This document shows positions 1 through 5,989 of a stretch of 16,483 nucleotides of DNA, piece after piece. The notes below the pieces were generated by a model, which had not been told where the DNA came from, ran no database searches, and saw nothing but the letters and a program-made list of their open reading frames with translations. Where the stretch lies: contig DJSP01000099.1 of NCBI GenBank assembly GCA_002438065.1, positions 1-16,483 on the forward strand, written 5' to 3'. Both the position numbers and the translations under genes were made by a program. The first letter of the stretch is position 1, and the number at the start of each line of letters is the position of its first letter. This DNA comes from Caryophanales bacterium UBA6331. GTDB lineage: Bacteria > Bacillota_I > Bacilli_A > RF39 > UBA660.

Positions 1-2
1 CA

Positions 3-302
3 ACAATAGATACTATTAAAGTAAATACAATATATGATTTAGGAGAACAAACTAATTTATCAATCACATTGCCAACTACTGGTAAACTTGGAGATTGGCT
101 ACAATTTGATTTTTTAAGCGGTCCAACTAAAACAACTTTAGAAATAAATGCAGAATCTGGTATTTTAGGATTTGATTTAATACCTGAATCAAATTATATT
201 TATACAATGTATTTAGATTGGGGTATGATTGGTAAAAATACAGATGATTCTATAAATTATGGATGGAGATTCAATTATTCAGAATATCCACTTAATAGTT
301 AA
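3..302 (+). CDS. C-terminal part of a phage virion structural protein (5' end outside window)
   Basis: The frame is open from the left edge of the window (first complete codon at 3) and ends at the TAA at 300-302, so only about 99 C-terminal residues are visible. The TTG at 69 is in frame but has no ribosome-binding site, and the open frame upstream of it argues that it is not a start. The residues are beta-rich and aromatic, with a stretch reading GWRFNYSEYPLNS near the end. This resembles the C-terminal beta-sandwich of minor tail or fibre proteins of Gram-positive phages. The stop codon touches the AAGGAGG of the next gene, so the two are translationally linked. The role is inferred from context and general look, not from a named domain. 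Confidence 0.6.
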   Translation, partial: TIDTIKVNTIYDLGEQTNLSITLPTTGKLGDWLQFDFLSGPTKTTLEINAESGILGFDLIPESNYIYTMYLDWGMIGKNTDDSINYGWRFNYSEYPLNS

Positions 303-316
303 GGAGGTTTATATAA

Positions 317-2236
317 ATGACAATATATAGTGATTATTTAAAAAGAAAATCTCAAAATGCTATTAAGTTTGGGTATTCTGATGAATACCCAAGTATTTTA
401 AAAAATAGTAAAGGTAAAGAATTGAAAGATTATCAAATTTATGGAAATAGTAAACAACAAAATAAAAATTTATCGATATACCCGTATCGTGATACTACTA
501 AAACACAAAATGGTATTACATTTACTGATAATAAAAATGGAAGTATATCAATAAATGGAACTGCTACAAATAATGCAATATTTAATTTAATGACTGAAGC
601 TGATATTAATGCTAAATTAAATATTAATAAAAGTTATGTATTATCAGGATGTCCAGAAAACGGTTCAACAGATACATATGGAATTATGTGGGATAGATTA
701 GGATATGATATAGGTTTAGGTTATAAAAAAACTATTAGTTCAAAAATGGGTGGACTTATTATTTATATAAAATCTGGAGTAACTTGTGATAATCTTATTT
801 TTAAACCACAAATAGAAGAAGGAACTATTAAAACTGATTATATATCTCAAGTTCCAATGTTTGAAAATCCAATTGAAATTGAATCTATTGGTGAAAAAAC
901 AGCTAATCTTTTTAATTATATGGATTCAAAAAATGATAATCAAATAAAAGCTGATGTGAATGGTTGGTTTGATGTTACAATTGATAATAGTTCTGGTACT
1001 GATACTATTTATAAAAATTGTTGGACTAATGTTAATTCTAATTTAAAAATAGATACTAAATATTATTTGTATACTGAAATAGCAGAAACATCAGGAGATA
1101 TTATATATGTTCCATGTTCTGTAAATGCAAATAATAATTCACAATTTAAATATGGTTTAAGTACTACATCTGGTTACATTACAACAATTAGTGATTTTAT
1201 AGATAGCTCATGTATGTTAAGATCGTATTGTGCTTGTAAAGCAGGAACATCAGGACATATTAAATTTAGAATATCAGTATATGAAGAAAAACAAGATTGG
1301 TTTGAACCTTATGATAAATATAAAATACCATTAATATGTAGAGGTAAAAATGTATTTGATATATCAAAATGTATTAGTTATCGTAATACTGATAATAGTA
1401 TTTACATTTCACCAAATTCACAAAGAGCTATTGTTCAAGGTAATGTAAAAGATATTACTCAAATGCGAGTAGGTAGAACTTATATTATTAGTGCAAATAG
1501 TACAAGTAATACTGGACACTTTGTTTATTTAAGTGGTTCTAAAAAAGTATGGCATTGGGATCAAACATATATACCAACTCAAGAAGACATTGATGGTAAA
1601 ATTGCTTTTTATAAAGCAACATCTGATGAAAATGATGAAGGTTTAACAACAGGTGCAATTATTACTAATGTACAGATTGAAGAAGCTACTATTAAATCAG
1701 AGTATGAATCTTATAAAACGCCTATTACTACAAATATTTATTTAGATAAACAATTAAAAGGATTAACTAATAAATGCGATGCTATAGATTTTAAAAATCA
1801 AAAATTAATTCAAAATATAGATGAAACAACATTAGATGGAACTGAAACATGGACATATTTAACTAATTCTGATAATGGAATTACATATGATGCTGTTGGA
1901 ACAGTATTATCAAAATTTATGATTGGAAATAAAAGTAGTGCATTATTATCTACTGGATTATTTAAAGCAGGATTTTATAATCAACAAACATACACTGGAT
2001 TTACATCTTGGACAACTCCAAGTGGTACATTAATGTATAAAAAAGATGGAATTACTATTGATACTATAAAAGAATTATTACAAAATCAAAATGTTACAAT
2101 AGCTGCTATTTTAAAAGATCCAATAGAAACATCTATTGATTTATCTAAGTTACCTACTTTAAAAGGAACTACCATATATGAAATTGATTCTAATGTTATT
2201 CCTCAATCAATGAAAATAAAATATATTAGAAATTAA
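317..2236 (+). CDS. Modular phage tail/fibre protein with three repeated beta-sandwich modules
   Basis: This 639-residue protein is a likely virion-surface protein, perhaps a carbohydrate-binding adhesin. It starts at ATG 317 behind a very strong AAGGAGGTT (301-309). Three modules of about 120-140 residues can be seen. They start near residues 50 (KNLSIYPYRD), 196 (ANLFNYMD) and 342 (KNVFDISKC). Each ends in a related signature: PQIEEGTIKTDY near 165, EEKQDWFEPYDKY near 323 and VQIEEATIKSEYESY near 453. The first also has GSISINGTATNNAIF followed by KSYVLSGCPENGS, a pattern common in tail proteins of gut Gram-positive phages. The C-terminal 170 residues form a separate domain. There is no transmembrane segment or enzyme motif. 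It is the first complete gene of the tail cassette. Assignment as a fibre or baseplate protein is inference; the repeats are seen directly. Confidence 0.7.
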   Translation: MTIYSDYLKRKSQNAIKFGYSDEYPSILKNSKGKELKDYQIYGNSKQQNKNLSIYPYRDTTKTQNGITFTDNKNGSISINGTATNNAIFNLMTEADINAKLNINKSYVLSGCPENGSTDTYGIMWDRLGYDIGLGYKKTISSKMGGLIIYIKSGVTCDNLIFKPQIEEGTIKTDYISQVPMFENPIEIESIGEKTANLFNYMDSKNDNQIKADVNGWFDVTIDNSSGTDTIYKNCWTNVNSNLKIDTKYYLYTEIAETSGDIIYVPCSVNANNNSQFKYGLSTTSGYITTISDFIDSSCMLRSYCACKAGTSGHIKFRISVYEEKQDWFEPYDKYKIPLICRGKNVFDISKCISYRNTDNSIYISPNSQRAIVQGNVKDITQMRVGRTYIISANSTSNTGHFVYLSGSKKVWHWDQTYIPTQEDIDGKIAFYKATSDENDEGLTTGAIITNVQIEEATIKSEYESYKTPITTNIYLDKQLKGLTNKCDAIDFKNQKLIQNIDETTLDGTETWTYLTNSDNGITYDAVGTVLSKFMIGNKSSALLSTGLFKAGFYNQQTYTGFTSWTTPSGTLMYKKDGITIDTIKELLQNQNVTIAAILKDPIETSIDLSKLPTLKGTTIYEIDSNVIPQSMKIKYIRN

Positions 2237-2253
2237 TATAGGGGGTTGATATT

Positions 2254-2526
2254 ATGAATGATATGTATTTATTCATAAATGAATCTTCAATTCAAAAATA
2301 TAATAATGAAATTCTTGAAAATAAAATAGATAATAAAATTACAAAAGTTGTTGCTAATCCAACTGAAAATCATTTAAAAGAATTTAATTATATGGAATTA
2401 GTTGAAAATTCTAGTTCTGAAATTAATGAAAATGAAGATCAAAATGTTATATTAAAATATGAAATTAAAGATGGAAAAATTCATCAAGTATATGAAGTAA
2501 TTAATGATGAAATGACTACAATTTAA
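2254..2526 (+). CDS. Small acidic protein following the tail/fibre gene, function unknown
   Basis: This gene encodes 90 residues, starting at ATG 2254 behind AGGGGGTTGAT; the gap from the preceding gene is only 17 bases. The N-terminus (MYLFINESSIQKYNNE) and a later segment (VANPTENHLKEFNYMELVE) resemble short proteins often found just after tail-fibre genes in Gram-positive phages. The C-terminal third (LKYEIKDGKIHQVYEVIND) looks like a small beta hairpin. By position it could be a fibre-assembly chaperone or accessory baseplate protein, but no diagnostic motif supports this. It has no cysteines and no membrane segment. Confidence 0.6.
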   Translation: MNDMYLFINESSIQKYNNEILENKIDNKITKVVANPTENHLKEFNYMELVENSSSEINENEDQNVILKYEIKDGKIHQVYEVINDEMTTI

Positions 2527-2573
2527 AAAATAACTTAAATATATAAAACTTATTATAATATTTTAGTTAAAGA

Positions 2574-3014
2574 ATGAAAGGATTGACAAAAATTAATATG
2601 GAAATCAAAGTTGAAGATATTATTGATGGGATTATAACTGGAATTAAAAAGTATGGTATATTTTTTAAATTATCTGAAGATAAAATTGGATTTTGTCATA
2701 TATCTAAAATAACAGGTCAATTTATTGATGATATTTCAAAATTATATAATATTGGAGATTCTGTTAAAGTAAAAGTTATAAATATTAAAGATAATGGACA
2801 AATTGAATTATCAATAAAAGATGTAGTGAATAATATACCTCAGAAGCCTCAATTTAATACTAATAAAAAACAATATAATAATACTAATAAATTTACTCAA
2901 CCAATTAAAAAGAAAGAACCTGAATCATTTGAAGATATGTTACAGGCATTTATGAAAAATTCAGATTCTAAATTTAAAGATATGAATGCTAGAAATCAAA
3001 AACGTAAACATTAA
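2574..3014 (+). CDS. YabR-like S1-domain RNA-binding protein
   Basis: This 146-residue protein has one S1 (OB-fold) RNA-binding domain at about residues 12-83. Typical S1 landmarks are GIITGIKKYGIFFKL, GFCHISKI, YNIGDSVKVKVINI and GQIELSIKD. A basic, Asn/Gln-rich linker follows, then a helical tail (SFEDMLQAFMKNSDSKFKDM) and a basic end. The order of S1 domain, linker and FExxMxxFMKxSxxK tail is that of the cellular YabR family of Bacillota, which binds RNA or ribosomes. The start is uncertain. ATG 2574 has no clear Shine-Dalgarno, whereas ATG 2598 fits the family N-terminus better and has AAAGGATTGA upstream, though rather far away. A terminator follows at 3037. The gene is unusual inside a tail-fibre cassette; regulation of phage or host translation is inference. 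Confidence 0.82.
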   Translation: MKGLTKINMEIKVEDIIDGIITGIKKYGIFFKLSEDKIGFCHISKITGQFIDDISKLYNIGDSVKVKVINIKDNGQIELSIKDVVNNIPQKPQFNTNKKQYNNTNKFTQPIKKKEPESFEDMLQAFMKNSDSKFKDMNARNQKRKH

Positions 3015-3036
3015 AATATATAAAATTAATGATTTT

Positions 3037-3064
3037 AGGACTATCTAAAATGATAGTCCTTTAT
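3037..3064 (+). terminator. Intrinsic terminator after the S1-domain gene
   Basis: A perfect 9-bp stem is formed by AGGACTATC (3037-3045) and GATAGTCCT (3052-3060) with a 6-base loop. It is followed by TTATTATTAT. The T-tract is interrupted by A, so termination may be partial. It lies 22 bases after the S1 gene and separates the first tail genes from the next fibre block. Confidence 0.7.
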
Positions 3065-3122
3065 TATTATGAAAATAAAATAAAAATATAAATAGAATTA
3101 TAATAATAAGGTGGTGAAATGC

Positions 3123-3635
3123 ATGTCAGAAATATCTTTTCACAAATCTAAAAGAGATATAAATTTACCTAACCCTAATACATTAGAACATGAAATTCAA
3201 GCTAAAGTTGCTAATAGTTTATATATAATTAAAGATGGAAATAATAAAGGTAAAATTTATTTTGATTATGATGAAAATACAAGACTTGAGATTGGATCTA
3301 ATGATAATGTATTATATTATGAGTATAATACATTAAATAATACTGTAATTATTGCTCAAAAGTCTAATTTTTATACATTAAATAATAATGGAAGTAAATC
3401 AAGAATAGTAACTCCATATAATGAATTAGAAGTTAATAAAATTGTAGCAACACCTTATAGTATATATATAATTAAAGAAATTGGTCCAAGTGATAATCTT
3501 ACAAATTCTCAAGTAAGATTAGTAAAATTATATGAACCACAAAAATTATCATGGAATGATTATTTTACAAATACTTCAAATAATACTTCTATTGCAGGTG
3601 ACGCTATAGCAGGAATATCCATTGTAGGTAATTAA
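3123..3635 (+). CDS. Short phage fibre/appendage protein
   Basis: This gene encodes 170 residues. The start is ATG 3123, placed well behind AAGGTGGTGA (3109-3118); the in-frame GTG codons at 3111 and 3114 lie inside that Shine-Dalgarno and are not the start. The N-terminal part (NSLYIIKDGNNKGKIYFDYDENTRLEIGS) is cut here to its pattern: a beta strand, a glycine turn, then IYFDYD and RLEIG. This recalls fibre N-termini that attach to a baseplate, and a related pattern (YIIVDDG..YYDPTTG) occurs in the 408-residue fibre protein at 9004. The C-terminus is small-residue rich (AGDAIAGISIVGN). No enzyme motif or membrane segment is visible. It starts a long run of co-directional genes with no clear terminator until 10878. 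The structural role is inferred. Confidence 0.6.
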   Translation: MSEISFHKSKRDINLPNPNTLEHEIQAKVANSLYIIKDGNNKGKIYFDYDENTRLEIGSNDNVLYYEYNTLNNTVIIAQKSNFYTLNNNGSKSRIVTPYNELEVNKIVATPYSIYIIKEIGPSDNLTNSQVRLVKLYEPQKLSWNDYFTNTSNNTSIAGDAIAGISIVGN

Positions 3636-3653
3636 AATGGAAGGTGATTAATA

Positions 3654-3782
3654 ATGTTTTTTAATAAAATTAATTATGAGAATCATAAAACAAAAATAAT
3701 GGCTGAAAATTTAAATGAAATTCAAGATACTCTTATTAAAATACAACGTGTAAGTAAGTCAATACCACTTACCCCCCCGTAG
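3654..3782 (+). CDS. 42-codon leader frame ending at a C7 tract (probable N-terminus of the hydrolase)
   Basis: ATG 3654 has a good Shine-Dalgarno (GGAAGGTGAT) and opens a 42-codon frame. The frame ends ACC CCC CCG TAG, with the TAG at 3780-3782. Its product starts MFFNKINYENHK and ends IPLTPP. It contains an Asn/Glu-rich helix (AENLNEIQDTLIKIQ) like the N-terminal attachment helices of phage fibre proteins. The hydrolase frame downstream is in the -1 register and overlaps the stop by one base. Eight C instead of seven (or five) would join the two frames into one protein of about 382 residues. I see the good start signal on this frame and none on the hydrolase frame, which suggests this is the true 5' end of one gene. 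Confidence 0.6.
   Translation: MFFNKINYENHKTKIMAENLNEIQDTLIKIQRVSKSIPLTPP
3772..3778 (+). repeat. C7 homopolymer, candidate slippage or phase-variation tract
   Basis: Seven consecutive C stand in an otherwise strongly AT-rich sequence, exactly at the junction of two coding frames. In the zero frame the bases 3773-3779 read C CCC CCG, which fits the X XXY YYZ pattern of -1 ribosomal slippage and is followed at once by a TAG. A 6-bp hairpin (GTAAGT 3754-3759 with ACTTAC 3767-3772, 7-base loop) lies just upstream. No clear stimulatory stem or pseudoknot is visible downstream. The tract could also vary in length by replication slippage, or be a sequencing error. Confidence 0.6.
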
Positions 3783-4801
3783 TGTCAGAAATCATGCGTT
3801 GTGCCACTTCTTATTTGAATAATAAAGATAACTTTACTTTTACAAGTTCAGGTCAAGGGACTTTATTTGATGATGACTTCAATACATCTTCTCCTAAAAT
3901 TGATTGTAGTTCATTAATGATGGCTTGGGTAATGGGAATACCTTATGAATGGTCAAAATATGTAGGAAAAGATAATATTAAACATTATGATTATGGAATA
4001 AAATTACCAATAAATCCCTATGCAAGTGACAGACCAAATAGATATTATACACATGAACTTGCACATTATTTTGATGAACAAGGTTGGTGTTTTATACCTG
4101 ATGAAAATTATTCCGATATTGCACCTGGAGATATTATATTTGTATCTTTTAAAAGTAGAGATGGTAAGTATGATTTTCATGATAATGCTTATATGAAAAT
4201 AGATCATTGTTCATTAGTGTTGGGGTATAAAGATCCTACTCATTTAATATGTTTACATACATCTGAAAAGTATACACTTAATTTTTATGATGTTTGCGTA
4301 TTACCATCTGAATATGATAGTACATCATCAAATGGTTATAATAATGCAATTAAATTAGTAGCAAGATTGCCATTTAAATCTGGATATATAAATGAAAAGC
4401 CAATTTTTATTGATTCTCATAATCCAGTTACAACTACTAATAAAAGTAATGGTTTTCTAAGAACAATTACTCTTGATGAACCTTTAAAAACTAATACAAC
4501 GTATACGTTAATAACTAATGTGGAAAATGCTTTTCCACAAGAAAAACCATCTAAAAATAACTACTTTGGTATTAGGGCAAGTTACACAGATGGTACGGCT
4601 GATGAAACAATATTTTCTTGGGCATTAAATGCATATCCTCAAGATAATTTGTATAGATGTCGGTTTGTAACAGGTGATAAAGAAATATCTAAACTAAAAT
4701 TATATGTATTAAGTTGCACTGTTGCAGGTCATAAGTATAATTATTCTATGTTATATGAAGGTTCAGTATCAATGACACCACATGAAAGTGATTTAAAATA
4801 A
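3782..4801 (+). CDS. NlpC/P60-like peptidoglycan hydrolase with C-terminal binding-like domain
   Basis: The protein likely cuts peptide bonds in host peptidoglycan, at infection if virion-bound or at lysis. As 339 residues from GTG 3782, residues 1-200 form a cysteine peptidase-like domain. The candidate nucleophile is Cys42 in KIDCSSLMMAW. APGDIIFV (114-121) is the usual strand before the histidine, His142 lies in DHCSLVLGY, and His159 in CLHTSEKY may be the third polar residue. This order matches the NlpC/P60 fold. Residues 205-339 are beta-rich (LRTITLDEPLKTNTTYTLIT), suggesting a carbohydrate-binding or fibre domain. GTG 3782 overlaps the preceding TAG and has no ribosome-binding site, so synthesis probably needs frameshifting, a different C-tract length or reinitiation; ATG 3794 is another option. 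Its place among fibre genes favours a tail-associated hydrolase over a classical endolysin. Confidence 0.72.
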   Translation: MSEIMRCATSYLNNKDNFTFTSSGQGTLFDDDFNTSSPKIDCSSLMMAWVMGIPYEWSKYVGKDNIKHYDYGIKLPINPYASDRPNRYYTHELAHYFDEQGWCFIPDENYSDIAPGDIIFVSFKSRDGKYDFHDNAYMKIDHCSLVLGYKDPTHLICLHTSEKYTLNFYDVCVLPSEYDSTSSNGYNNAIKLVARLPFKSGYINEKPIFIDSHNPVTTTNKSNGFLRTITLDEPLKTNTTYTLITNVENAFPQEKPSKNNYFGIRASYTDGTADETIFSWALNAYPQDNLYRCRFVTGDKEISKLKLYVLSCTVAGHKYNYSMLYEGSVSMTPHESDLK

Positions 4802-4833
4802 AATTTAAAATATATTGGAGATGAATTATAAAA

Positions 4834-5136
4834 ATGATTAAAATTAAAAGATTTGCATTTACATTTATAGTAGCATTTATTTTATTATTAGTAATACTTA
4901 ATACAATACTTATAGATAAAACTAATGATGAAGTAAATAATAAAACTAATAATCAAAATTCATATTTTATTTTAGCAGGTTATGATAATGATAATCGACT
5001 TTGTGAAGTTAAAAAAGATTATGATGCATTTAATTATTTATGTCAAAATAAAAAAGAAGAGAAAGATATTAACTTGACTTATAAATGGTTTTTATTTGAC
5101 TATAAAAATAATTTAATAAAATCAAGTAGTAAATAA
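4834..5136 (+). CDS. Small membrane-anchored protein, function unknown
   Basis: This gene encodes 100 residues from ATG 4834, with TTGGAGATG upstream. The N-terminus is basic (MIKIKRF) and is followed by one long hydrophobic segment at about residues 8-27 (FTFIVAFILLLVILNTILI), which predicts a signal-anchor with the C-terminal 70 residues outside the cell membrane. There is no lipobox and no clear signal-peptidase site. The outer part is hydrophilic, with two cysteines (57 and 70) and many Asn/Lys. It follows the hydrolase gene by 33 bases. A lysis or superinfection-exclusion role would suit a small phage membrane protein, but one transmembrane segment with a large polar tail is not a typical holin, and no family was recognised. 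Confidence 0.6.
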   Translation: MIKIKRFAFTFIVAFILLLVILNTILIDKTNDEVNNKTNNQNSYFILAGYDNDNRLCEVKKDYDAFNYLCQNKKEEKDINLTYKWFLFDYKNNLIKSSSK

Positions 5137-5149
5137 TGAGGTAAAGGTT

Positions 5150-5674
5150 ATGTGTAAAATATCTAAAAATATTAATATTGTTAAACATTTTAATGTAAAA
5201 GATGTTATTGATGAAGACTTTGTTAATTATAAAAAACCAAGCATGTTTATTGCAACTTCAAAGTGTTCCTTTAAATGTGAAAAAGAAGATTGCGAAGTTC
5301 ATTGTCAAAATAGTAGCATTGTAAGACAAAAAACAATAAAAGAAAATATTAATAAATTAATCAATCGATATTTAAAAAATGATATTACACATGCTATTGT
5401 ATTTGGTGGATTAGAACCTTTTGATCAAATGGATGAATTAATAAGTTTTGTTATAGCTTTTAGAAAATATTCATATGATGATATTGTTATATATACAGGA
5501 TATAATGAAATAGAAGTATATGATAAACGAAAAGTTTTATTATTTGCTAATAATCATAATGGCAAAATTATTATTAAATATGGACGTTTTAAATCAAATG
5601 GAATAAAACGTTATGATAATATTTTAGGAATTGAATTAGCTTCATCAAATCAATATGCAGTTGTATATAATTAG
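5150..5674 (+). CDS. NrdG-like radical-SAM/4Fe-4S protein with enlarged cysteine loop
   Basis: This 174-residue protein is like the activating subunit of anaerobic ribonucleotide reductase. NYKKPSMFIATSKCSFKC (from residue 26) leads into the cluster region. The cysteines are C39, C43, C48 and C52, and the last is followed by QN. Standard NrdG has CxxxCxxC followed by an aromatic or His residue and Asn. Here C39, C43 and C52 probably hold the cluster, with 8 residues between the second and third. GGLEP (86-90) matches the GGEP-type SAM-binding strand, and DIVIYTGY (111-118) is the following core strand. The length is close to NrdG. Related short proteins are known from gut bacteria and phages, where the true substrate is unsettled. 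ATG 5150 follows GAGGTAAAGG. No reductase NrdD is in the window, so the partner may lie elsewhere or belong to the host. Confidence 0.78.
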   Translation: MCKISKNINIVKHFNVKDVIDEDFVNYKKPSMFIATSKCSFKCEKEDCEVHCQNSSIVRQKTIKENINKLINRYLKNDITHAIVFGGLEPFDQMDELISFVIAFRKYSYDDIVIYTGYNEIEVYDKRKVLLFANNHNGKIIIKYGRFKSNGIKRYDNILGIELASSNQYAVVYN

Positions 5675-5686
5675 GATAGTGATATT

Positions 5687-5974
5687 ATGGAAAAACAAAT
5701 AAGTAAAATGAATATATCTAAAGATGTATTAAATGGTACATCTAAGCAATTTGTGGAATGTCCAAATTGTAAAAAAACATTTTATGTAAATATAATTAAT
5801 AAACATAGAAAGCAAAAAATTATAAATACCACTTGTCCAAAATGTAAATATCATATTTCTATTGGAGATATATATAACTTTGATACTGGAAATAAATTAA
5901 ATAAAAGATTAGAAAAATATAATCAAGAAACATATGACAAAAAAGAATGGAATAATAATTATGATATTATTTAA
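5687..5974 (+). CDS. Small zinc-ribbon protein
   Basis: This gene encodes 95 residues starting at ATG 5687, 12 bases after the radical-SAM gene, with a weak GGATAGTGAT upstream. Two knuckles, ECPNCKKTF (about residues 24-32) and TCPKCKYHI (about 49-57), are separated by about 20 residues and form a CxxC...CxxC zinc ribbon. Such ribbons bind one structural zinc and often contact nucleic acid or protein partners. The C-terminal 40 residues are charged and rich in Lys, Asn and Tyr. The function is unknown. Its tight spacing to the radical-SAM gene suggests co-translation and perhaps a shared role, but this is inference. Confidence 0.7.
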   Translation: MEKQISKMNISKDVLNGTSKQFVECPNCKKTFYVNIINKHRKQKIINTTCPKCKYHISIGDIYNFDTGNKLNKRLEKYNQETYDKKEWNNNYDII

Positions 5975-5989
5975 TGGAGGTAAATACAA

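Noticed and set aside
2531..2559. Possible promoter before the S1 gene (TATAAT at 2554-2559)
   Set aside because: The -35 region at 17-base spacing (TAACTT) does not resemble TTGACA. TATAAT alone is expected often by chance in such AT-rich DNA.
3076..3104. Possible promoter before the fibre gene (TATAAT at 3099-3104)
   Set aside because: There is no -35 element, and transcription would start inside the Shine-Dalgarno of the gene.
3755..3810. TAG read-through (alternative code) joining the leader frame to downstream sequence
   Set aside because: Reading through TAG 3780-3782 in the same frame gives CQKSCVVPLLI and then a TGA, not the hydrolase. TAG also ends the radical-SAM gene at 5672-5674 normally.
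4004..4207. Reverse-strand open frame of 67 codons
   Set aside because: It lies wholly opposite the hydrolase gene, has no ribosome-binding site, and its Ile-rich composition is just the complement of AT-rich coding DNA.
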